DNA of 10,146 nt from Alphaproteobacteria bacterium (GTDB taxonomy: Bacteria > Pseudomonadota > Alphaproteobacteria > Elsterales > Elsteraceae): assembly GCA_013297545.1 (NCBI GenBank), contig JAAFHH010000065.1:1047-11192 (forward strand), in the 5' to 3' direction. Positions 1 to 5,672 of this stretch are shown here, in pieces (within the stretch, counting starts at the first letter, position 1; each line of letters starts with the position of its first letter). Position numbers and translations under genes: made by a program. The notes beneath the pieces were generated by a model. That model had not been told where the DNA came from and searched no databases. It saw only the letters and a list, made by a program, of their open reading frames with translations.

Positions 1-73
1 TGCCGCTTGCTGCAACGCAATGGCGAGCGGGCGCTATCCGTGAAAAGTTGGGTTACTGCATGCCTGGCCGGCT

Positions 74-658
74 CTAACTGCTCGGTGGCGCCAGCGGTGC
101 AGTTGGTGCAACCGGCGCGCCCGGACGGAAATTGGCGAGCCGGCGCATCAGCTCGGTGAGGTTCGCTTTGATCGAGCCCTCGTTCGCAACGCGCAAGCGT
201 TCGACGCCGAGTAGAGCCTCACCGAGCCGGGCGGTGTGGGGGGTGACGACCAAATCCTGCCAGACCGCCGTGCCGGAGGCGGCTTCGACCATCGTCCACA
301 GGATGTTGCTGGTCACCGTCATATCAAAGGCAAAGAACGGCTGGCGCAGCTCCTGCAGGATACCCGACAGGCGATAGCGCGCTTGTGACGGCGCGGCGTA
401 GATCCGGTGGCTGACCATGGTCAGCTCCAGCGCACCGCGCAGCGCCTCGTTGTCGACCTGCGAAGGGTTGACCCCGGTGGTGATGCTGCCCCCCTCGATG
501 GTGCCGATGGTGACGGCTTGGGCGAGGGCAGGTGCCCGTTCGGAGGCGAGCGCTTCGCCGCCGGTCGTGAACACCGCCATTTCGTTCACGCGTGCGGGCT
601 GCGAACAGGCAGCCAGCAGGCCAAGGGCAAGGACAGCGATCAGGCGGGTTACGGGCAT
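74..658 (-). CDS. Putative outer-membrane lipoprotein, function unknown
   Basis: A 194-residue protein with a clear type II signal peptide: a Met-Pro-Val-Thr-Arg start, a hydrophobic Leu/Ala core, then the lipobox L15-A16-A17-C18. Cys18 would be lipidated. Ser at +2 predicts sorting to the outer membrane (known Lol rule in proteobacteria; inference here). The frame is open to 709, but starting there would put 17 extra residues, including charged ones, before the signal peptide, so I chose the ATG at 658. No strong ribosome site precedes either start. The mature part has no motif I recognise. It has an alternating beta-like middle and ends in a Pro/Ala-rich tail. The general plan (short lipoprotein with a YRLSG-type strand and a helix near the C-terminus) recalls transport-auxiliary lipoproteins, but I cannot assign a family. 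It lies 66 bp after the MFS gene on the same strand, so co-transcription is likely. Confidence 0.75.
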   Translation of the reverse strand: MPVTRLIAVLALGLLAACSQPARVNEMAVFTTGGEALASERAPALAQAVTIGTIEGGSITTGVNPSQVDNEALRGALELTMVSHRIYAAPSQARYRLSGILQELRQPFFAFDMTVTSNILWTMVEAASGTAVWQDLVVTPHTARLGEALLGVERLRVANEGSIKANLTELMRRLANFRPGAPVAPTAPLAPPSS

Positions 659-724
659 GGCCGATCTCGATAGCAGGAGGTGACGCGGCCAGTAGCAGAC
701 TGGAATCATACAATCAACTGAACC

Positions 725-1960
725 TTAGGCCGTACGGGGTGCCGCCCGCGTCAGCGGACCGCGCACCAGCAGGAACACCACCATCGCGGCCGACACCGAT
801 GTTGTCAGGGCGAGGCTCAAGCCGAAATGCTCGCCCAAAAAGCCGATGGCCATGGCGCCGAGGATGGCGCCACCGTTCAGCACCATGCCGTAGAACGCCA
901 TCACCCGCCCGCGCATCGGCTTGTCCGCCTCGGTCTGCAGCAGGGTTTGCAGGCCGGCGGCACGCACGATCATGCCGAAACCAGCGATCGCGGCGAGGAC
1001 GACGGCGAGCCAGAAATACGGGCTCCACGCGCAAGCCACCAGCACCAGAGAGAGGGAGACAAACGCCCCCAGCACTACCGGCAGCACCCCGCCCGCATTG
1101 TCGCGTTGCGCCAGCCACAAGCCACCCCCAACCGCGCCAAGGCCGACAGCGCTGGTCATCATCGCCACTTCAAACGCACCGCCATCGAACAGGCTGCCGA
1201 CGATGCCGGGGATAAAGTCCATGAACGGTCGCGCAAGCGTGGCGGAGGCGACGTGCAGCAGAAAAATCCAGCGGATCAGCGGTGCCGCAACCACGTAGCG
1301 CGCAGCCGCAGCGATGTCGGCCAAGAACCCGGTTTTGGTCGTGGTCGGCTCCGGCGGCAGGGCAGGCACGCGCCTCAAGCTTGCGACGAACAGCAGCGAC
1401 AGCGTGCCGGAGAGGACAAAGGCGAGCCACGGCGCAGTCAGCGCAATCACGCCACCTGCGACCGCGGGGCCGACGAAGCCCGCGAGGTTGAACAGCACCG
1501 AATTGATCGAAATCGCCGTCGTCACATCGTCGTCCGCAACCAGCGAGGCAACCGTGGTCTTGGCGGAGGCTTGGTCGAGTGCGTCGGCTGCACTCGCCAG
1601 CACAATGCAGCCGAACAACACCTCGAGCGACAAAAGGCCCGAGAGTGCGAGCACGCCGGTCACGCATTTGATGATGCCATTGGCGGCATTGGTCAGCTGC
1701 AACACGCGCTTGCGATCGCGCCGGTCCGCGATCACCCCGGCGAACGGTGCCAGGATGGTTTGTGGCGCCAGTAACGCTGCCGTCGCCGCACCCAAGAGCG
1801 ATGGCGATTCCGTGCTGTCCCACACCACCCAGCCGATGGTGATCCGGAACATCCAGGCCCCCACCATCGCGAGAAACCGGCCGGCCAGGTAGTCGCCAAG
1901 CGGACGGCTTGCGACGACGGACCGGACATGGGCGAAGCGGACGAGGGCTGGGTTCGGCAT
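725..1960 (-). CDS. MFS transporter, MFS_3/EntS-like exporter
   Basis: A 411-residue inner-membrane protein with about 12 hydrophobic segments, the usual size for this family. After a short cytoplasmic start, TM1 holds a G-W-M-x-R-I-x-I-G-W-V-V-W-D-like stretch (about residues 34-48). This is the pattern of the MFS_3 group, which includes the enterobactin exporter EntS. The signature loop between TM2 and TM3 is present at about residues 75-87 (G-V-I-A-D-R-R-D-R-K-R-V-L). The family exports small molecules such as siderophores, macrolides or other drugs using the proton gradient; the substrate here cannot be read from the sequence. The start at 1960 gives the normal family N-terminus, though no good Shine-Dalgarno is visible. 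It is transcribed away from the secreted-protein gene at 2086 and is followed by the lipoprotein gene. No siderophore biosynthesis genes are in the window. Confidence 0.9.
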   Translation of the reverse strand: MPNPALVRFAHVRSVVASRPLGDYLAGRFLAMVGAWMFRITIGWVVWDSTESPSLLGAATAALLAPQTILAPFAGVIADRRDRKRVLQLTNAANGIIKCVTGVLALSGLLSLEVLFGCIVLASAADALDQASAKTTVASLVADDDVTTAISINSVLFNLAGFVGPAVAGGVIALTAPWLAFVLSGTLSLLFVASLRRVPALPPEPTTTKTGFLADIAAAARYVVAAPLIRWIFLLHVASATLARPFMDFIPGIVGSLFDGGAFEVAMMTSAVGLGAVGGGLWLAQRDNAGGVLPVVLGAFVSLSLVLVACAWSPYFWLAVVLAAIAGFGMIVRAAGLQTLLQTEADKPMRGRVMAFYGMVLNGGAILGAMAIGFLGEHFGLSLALTTSVSAAMVVFLLVRGPLTRAAPRTA

Positions 1961-2018
1961 CTGCGTGCAATCTTGAACCGTCCGCGCCGCGAACAGGTAC
2001 GGCGAATTGGCGCGCCTG

Positions 2019-2050
2019 CCCTAGCGGGTCTGCCCGGTTTCACGCTAGGG
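2019..2050. promoter_or_regulatory. 8-bp inverted repeat in divergent intergenic region
   Basis: CCCTAGCG at 2019-2026 is exactly reversed as CGCTAGGG at 2043-2050, with 16 bases between. The dyad sits between the MFS start (1960) and the secreted-protein start (2086), where promoters for both genes should lie. The spacing, about three helical turns from end to end, fits a dimeric regulator site. No regulator gene is adjacent, so an operator role is inference only. Confidence 0.35.
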
Positions 2051-2085
2051 TCCACATATCCACAGTCATAGTGGGGGAGGGAACC

Positions 2086-2742
2086 ATGATGCGTGCTCAG
2101 ATCTTGGGTTTGGCGGTGGTTGCAGCCGTCGCAGGTGTCGCACCGGCCATGGCGCAGCAGCAGCCGATGTCGTTTTTCATCACCTCGGTCGGGCTTGGCC
2201 AGGGTGCCAACCTCGGCGGGCTCGCCGGGGCGGACGCCCATTGCCAGCGCCTGGCCGAAGCGGCCGGCGTGCGCGGCCGGGTTTGGCGCGCCTATCTCTC
2301 GACCCAAGGGGCGGGGGCGGTGAACGCGCGCGACCGCATCGGCACCGGCCCCTGGTACAACGCCAAGGGTGAGCTGATCGCGCGCTCGGTTGCTGAACTG
2401 CACGGCAATTCGCACATCGGCAAGGAGACTGCACTCACTGAACGCGGTGCAATCGTGCCCGGGCGCGGCGATCAGCCGAACCAGCACGACATCCTCACCG
2501 GGTCGACCGACCAGGGCATGGCGTTCCCGGCGGGCGAGGATCGCACTTGTTCCAACTGGACCAGCAGCACCACCGGTGCCGCGATGACCGGCCACCACGA
2601 CCGGGTTGGCCTTAGCGACACACCCGCCGCGCGGTCCTGGAACATGTCCCACCCAACCCGTGGGCCTGATGGTGGGTGTAGTCAGGCGGACCTGCGTTCC
2701 ACCGGTGGGGCCGGGTTGTTCTACTGCTTCGCCGCGCGCTAG
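2086..2742 (+). CDS. Secreted four-cysteine protein, lectin/endostatin-like
   Basis: A 218-residue precursor with a Sec signal peptide. A Met-Met-Arg start is followed by an Ala/Val core ending A-P-A-M-A, with cleavage expected before the Gln-Gln-Gln run. A GGGAGGG site at 2075-2081 serves ATG 2086 or the adjacent ATG 2089; the latter has the more usual spacing. The frame is open to 1909, but the upstream part has no signal peptide and lacks coding character. The mature protein begins with a strand and a G-G-L-A-G-A-D-x-x-C motif (Cys53) and ends with a T-G-G-x-G-L-F-Y-C-F motif (Cys214). Cys155 and Cys198 lie between, as C-S-N-W and G-C-S-Q. Four cysteines in this arrangement suggest two disulfides in a C-type-lectin or endostatin-like fold, as in DUF1554-like bacterial proteins. 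That assignment is from memory of motif shape. Ligand and role are unknown. It probably acts in the periplasm or outside the cell. Confidence 0.8.
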   Translation: MMRAQILGLAVVAAVAGVAPAMAQQQPMSFFITSVGLGQGANLGGLAGADAHCQRLAEAAGVRGRVWRAYLSTQGAGAVNARDRIGTGPWYNAKGELIARSVAELHGNSHIGKETALTERGAIVPGRGDQPNQHDILTGSTDQGMAFPAGEDRTCSNWTSSTTGAAMTGHHDRVGLSDTPAARSWNMSHPTRGPDGGCSQADLRSTGGAGLFYCFAAR

Positions 2743-2757
2743 GCAGGCCGACGGAGC

Positions 2758-2782
2758 GCCGGGCTGCTGCGCGCAGTCCGGC
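2758..2782 (+). terminator. Hairpin after secreted-protein gene
   Basis: A 10-bp stem (2758-2767 with 2773-2782, one G-U pair) closes a 5-base loop, 15 bases after the stop at 2742. It is very GC-rich, but no T run follows, so it is either a weak intrinsic terminator or an mRNA-end hairpin. It separates the secreted-protein gene from the lipase gene. Confidence 0.45.
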
Positions 2783-2813
2783 TCTACGTCACAAATACGC
2801 AGGAAATTGAGCG

Positions 2814-2842
2814 TTCCACGTCATCAGACCGATCCTTATACT
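2814..2842 (+). promoter_or_regulatory. Possible promoter for the lipase gene
   Basis: TATACT at 2837-2842 matches five of six bases of the sigma-70 -10 consensus and lies 30 bases before the lipase ATG. At 17-bp spacing the upstream hexamer is TTCCAC (2814-2819), a poor -35. A separate TTGAGC at 2807-2812 is a better hexamer but is spaced 24 bp away, which is too far. The hexamer lies in a locally AT-richer stretch just before the gene. Confidence 0.35.
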
Positions 2843-2872
2843 CCGGCTGCGCGCTAAACTGGAGACGCAGCC

Positions 2873-4312
2873 ATGACACTGACGACCTTTAAGCCCGGAT
2901 ACGATGCTGCTGAGTGTATGGATATCTTGCGGCTGGCCGCCGCCGTCAGTGGCGTGCTGCCGCGCTTCGGCGGTGGTACGGAGTTCGCAGCCCTCGATCC
3001 GTTCGCCGCCGCCGATGGCGCGCCGATTGTCGATACGGTGACGGATACCACCACCAAAGTGCTGCCGTCCCTGCTCTACCACCGCTGGCCGGCCGGATGG
3101 ATCGCCGGTATTCGCGAAGGCTTCAAGCCGACCTGGGTGCATTCGATCGCGGTGTCCTTCGCGACCAAGAACCCGAAAGTACCGACCCCGTCGAACCAGG
3201 CGTTCCTCGCCTACAACCCGAAGCTCGATGCCTACTGCTTGGCATTCCGCGGCACGATGACGGCGGGCAACGCGATCGAAGACGCCATCGCGCTGATGGT
3301 GCCGGCTGGCCCGTGCGACTACGCGGCTGAAGTGGCCGATGCGGTCGCCATCGCGGAACAGGCGCTCGGCCAGGCCGGCCACGTGATCCAAGATCTGCTG
3401 GATCTGATCCACATCCCGCCGGCCGTGAAGGCCTATATCGCGCTCCATTCCAAGAGTGACCGGTCCTACTGTGCCGCGACCATCCCCGGCGTGTCCGACC
3501 GCGCCAAGGTGCATGCCGGGTTCCGCTTGGCGCTGGAATCGCTCGATTTCGCAGCTGATTTTGTGAACCTGCCGGAGACCGGTCACGGCGGCAGTGGCCT
3601 GTTGCCCCACCGCAACACGCTGACCGGCATATTGGAGACGATTGCTAAAGGTGCCCACGGCAAGCCGATCAAGATCTACGTTACCGGCCACAGCTTGGGC
3701 GCCGGCATGGCCTCGCTCGCGGCGGGCTGGCTGATGACCCAGCCGATTGCCGGGGCGACGTTCGACGTCAAGCTCTACGCCTTCGCGCAGCCGAAGCCGG
3801 GCAACGATTACTTCTCCTACGCGTCGACGCTGACCTTCGGGCTCGACCGCGCGTTTTGCGTGATGAACACGCTGGACAGCGTGCCGCAGCTGGCCTTGAC
3901 CTTGCAGCCGCTCTATTCGGTGAATGACCCGGGCAGCCTCGCGTTCTTGACCAACCTGATCGAGAAAGTCCCGGTGCTCGGGCCGCTGCTGGTCAAATTC
4001 TTCAACGGCCTGCCGCCGCTGAACTATGTCCACATGGGCACGCAAGTGGCCTTGCAAGGCGGGCCAATTGTGCCGGGTGCGACGACGGCCCCCGGCCTCT
4101 ACAACCTGCCGGCCCAGCCGGACGGCACCTGGGCGATGCCGCAATATCTCTTGGCACCAGCCCCGATGGGATCGGCCAACGATGCCTATCCGCCACAGGC
4201 TTCCTGGACCAACAGCCCCGGTGCCCCCAACACGGCGGAAGCCAAAACCTACGCCACCTTGTGGCAGCACATGCCGTGGATCTACCAGCAGGCGCTGGTG
4301 GCGAAAGGCTAA
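2873..4312 (+). CDS. Class 3 (fungal-type) lipase family protein
   Basis: A 479-residue alpha/beta hydrolase of the lipase class 3 family, expected to hydrolyse acylglycerol or other ester bonds. Visible landmarks are the F-R-G-T strand/oxyanion motif at 125-128, the nucleophile elbow G-H-S-L-G with Ser274, the family motif F-A-Q-P-K-P-G-N after it, Asp335 in N-T-L-D-S-V-P, and His387 in Y-V-H-M-G. Ser-Asp and Asp-His distances (61 and 52) match those of Rhizomucor lipase (59 and 54), so the triad call is strong. The gap from F-R-G-T to Ser274 is about 147 residues, roughly 80 longer than the fungal enzymes. The extra part (about 136-216) is Ala/Asp-rich and helical-looking. There is no Sec signal peptide, so the protein is cytoplasmic or exported by another route. 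GGAGA at 2861-2865 supports the start. After His387 comes a roughly 90-residue Pro/Gly-rich tail of unknown role. Confidence is high for family and low for substrate. Confidence 0.9.
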   Translation: MTLTTFKPGYDAAECMDILRLAAAVSGVLPRFGGGTEFAALDPFAAADGAPIVDTVTDTTTKVLPSLLYHRWPAGWIAGIREGFKPTWVHSIAVSFATKNPKVPTPSNQAFLAYNPKLDAYCLAFRGTMTAGNAIEDAIALMVPAGPCDYAAEVADAVAIAEQALGQAGHVIQDLLDLIHIPPAVKAYIALHSKSDRSYCAATIPGVSDRAKVHAGFRLALESLDFAADFVNLPETGHGGSGLLPHRNTLTGILETIAKGAHGKPIKIYVTGHSLGAGMASLAAGWLMTQPIAGATFDVKLYAFAQPKPGNDYFSYASTLTFGLDRAFCVMNTLDSVPQLALTLQPLYSVNDPGSLAFLTNLIEKVPVLGPLLVKFFNGLPPLNYVHMGTQVALQGGPIVPGATTAPGLYNLPAQPDGTWAMPQYLLAPAPMGSANDAYPPQASWTNSPGAPNTAEAKTYATLWQHMPWIYQQALVAKG

Positions 4313-4326
4313 GGGTTTCTGAACTG

Positions 4327-4361
4327 TCGCCCGATCTGGTGTGCGTCGCCGGATCGGGCGA
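4327..4361 (+). terminator. Perfect 10-bp hairpin after lipase gene
   Basis: TCGCCCGATC (4327-4336) pairs perfectly with GATCGGGCGA (4352-4361) around a 15-base loop, starting 15 bases after the lipase stop. It has no T run on either side. It is a likely 3' end structure for the lipase transcript. Confidence 0.5.
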
Positions 4362-4531
4362 TGGCTGACGCGTCCCACATGACGGATCTGCTCTGCGTTT
4401 GAAAACAATCGCTTAGGTAGTGCTGCGCTTCCTCTGGACAGATTGATCCTTTACGGCGAATCGGACTCGCGATATTTTTCCCGGAGAACTGTTTTGTTGA
4501 TGGAGCGGGGCGTTTTCGGAGTGCCCGGACG

Positions 4532-4732
4532 ATGACCAAACAACGCAAGCCCAGCAACAGCCCACCCCAGAATGACCAGCAGGTTTTGCAACCCGACTCT
4601 ATTGAAAGTGCGGGCTTAGCCGAATACAACAGACTTTTAGAGCAGCAAGCGCAGGTACGAGCCTATGTCGACGAACGGCGAACCAGCATCCGCCGCGGCG
4701 CCCGCCGATCCGGCGCCAGATTTCATCCTTGA
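4532..4732 (+). CDS. Small hypothetical protein overlapping the next gene
   Basis: A 66-residue ORF that I do not recognise. Residues 1-25 are polar and rich in Gln, Pro, Ser and Asn, probably disordered. Residues 26-50 (A-E-Y-N-R-L-L-E-Q-Q followed by R-A-Y-V-D-E-R-R) look like an amphipathic helix. The last 16 residues are Arg-rich and are read from DNA that also encodes, in another frame, the start of the DUF6414-like protein, so their composition may be constrained by that overlap. The overlap is 68 bp. The ribosome site is weak (GGAG about 14 bases before ATG). It may be a real small partner translated just ahead of the larger gene, or an N-terminal piece joined to it by a +1 frameshift, or a chance ORF. 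Codon use over residues 1-48 looks coding. Confidence 0.45.
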   Translation: MTKQRKPSNSPPQNDQQVLQPDSIESAGLAEYNRLLEQQAQVRAYVDERRTSIRRGARRSGARFHP

Positions 4733-5618
4733 TTTTTTGTATCAGGACGCGCGGCGGGTTGGGTCCTTCCTGGCGCAGTTTGATCCGTCGGGTCATCTGA
4801 CCGGTCTCAAGCAGTCTGAGAGTGTTTCTGAGCAGACGGGCGGTGACGGCTCTGTGCGCGTCGGTGGGATCGCGTTGCTCGGAGGACTCGGCGGCTCTGT
4901 TACACGGCGCACTGGTATCTCAGGGAGCGAGTCCAGTGAACGTTCGTACGATCCGTTTTGGACGAATGCGCGGGCACTTTTGGATTTTCTTGAGGAACGC
5001 CGATTGGTGTCGCGCCAACTGGACCAAACATCGAGGCTTGGCCAATTTGTGGTGACCTCTGGAAAGCTGATTGTCTCCGACATGTCACTACTCAAGGTCG
5101 TCTGGGAGATCCCAGAGCTTAAAAAGACTCTGTTTGACGCCGGTATCTTGCAGAACATCAACCAAGCCAAAAAAAACAACCCGAACATTGGCACCGCTGA
5201 GCTGGCGTCTATGAAAAACGAGTGGAATCTCATGCTCAAAATGATACCAAGTCTACCTCATAAGCTTCAAGGTCACCTCCTTGGCCGGTCAGTAAGCGCT
5301 TGGTTTAGCCTTGACGAGAATTCTGTTGTTGGAAATTCGACCGACATAATTTTAAAGCATGGACCGCTTCTCTCCGGCGACTGGAGTGTTCTCGGCATAG
5401 TTGATGCACTGCCATACGATCCTGATTTTCTTGCCGATGACGGCCGAAGCATGATTCAACTCATTGCTGATACGACCGGGGCTGGGGCGGGACAAATGGC
5501 TATACACCTCGCTGGAATTTCCCAAAGAGCCATGGGCCGTCCAGCCGGTTACTACGGACTTACACCCCTACTGATCTATAGAAAAGTAGAAGCGGTTTTG
5601 GAGGATGGCGTCCGGTAA
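4665..5618 (+). CDS. DUF6414-like protein, function unknown
   Basis: A 317-residue protein. Residues 1-18 are an Ala/Pro-rich flexible leader. Residues 21-38 carry a F-L-Y-Q-D-x-x-R-V-x-S-F-L-A-Q motif, which I associate from memory with the family annotated DUF6414. Residues 59-78 are glycine-rich, and 95-130 look like a winged-helix-style L-L-D-F-L-E-E-R-R-L-V segment. A T-P-L-L-I-Y-R motif lies near the C-terminus, again as in that family. No enzyme motif, signal peptide or clear membrane span is seen. The only in-frame stop just upstream is at 4638-4640, with no alternative start between, so 4665 is the earliest possible start; the ribosome site is weak. Codon use (ATA, TTA, AGA) and lower GC set it apart from its neighbours and suggest transfer. 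It overlaps the small upstream ORF and converges with tctA. The family has no established function that I know of. Confidence 0.8.
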   Translation: MSTNGEPASAAAPADPAPDFILDFLYQDARRVGSFLAQFDPSGHLTGLKQSESVSEQTGGDGSVRVGGIALLGGLGGSVTRRTGISGSESSERSYDPFWTNARALLDFLEERRLVSRQLDQTSRLGQFVVTSGKLIVSDMSLLKVVWEIPELKKTLFDAGILQNINQAKKNNPNIGTAELASMKNEWNLMLKMIPSLPHKLQGHLLGRSVSAWFSLDENSVVGNSTDIILKHGPLLSGDWSVLGIVDALPYDPDFLADDGRSMIQLIADTTGAGAGQMAIHLAGISQRAMGRPAGYYGLTPLLIYRKVEAVLEDGVR

Positions 5619-5672
5619 ACAATCCCGTAACCCAACGCAGTCGATAGACCGACGTCAAGTGAACACTCTCTA

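Larger units (their letters stand above)
4313..5672 (+). other. Lower-GC segment, probable acquired DNA
   Basis: From just after the lipase to the end of the tct operon, base composition drops. A hand count of the 60-base lines at 5101, 5161 and 5341 gives 88 of 180 G+C (49%), against 38 of 60 (63%) for the line at 8761 inside gabD. The coding sequence here uses ATA, TTA, AGA and CTT codons, which are scarce in the neighbouring genes. No integrase, transposase, tRNA or flanking repeat is visible, so the edges are approximate. Confidence 0.5.

Noticed and set aside
827..1774. 315-residue plus-strand open frame opposite the MFS gene
   Set aside because: Gln/Arg/His-rich composition typical of an antisense shadow; the MFS reading on the other strand has membrane segments and motif A.
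1732..2652. 306-residue minus-strand open frame spanning the divergent intergenic region
   Set aside because: It would overlap both the MFS gene and the secreted-protein gene in wrong frames and has no recognisable content.
2789..4408. 539-residue open frame on the minus strand opposite the lipase gene
   Set aside because: It is exactly antisense to a gene with an intact catalytic triad, is very Arg/His/Gly-rich with no recognisable motif, and is explained by third-position GC bias leaving the opposite frame stop-free.
4309..4629. 106-residue minus-strand ORF after the lipase gene
   Set aside because: It runs through the 4327-4361 hairpin and antisense to the 66-residue ORF, with scattered Cys/Trp and no family resemblance. 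Not fully excluded, but weaker than the plus-strand reading.
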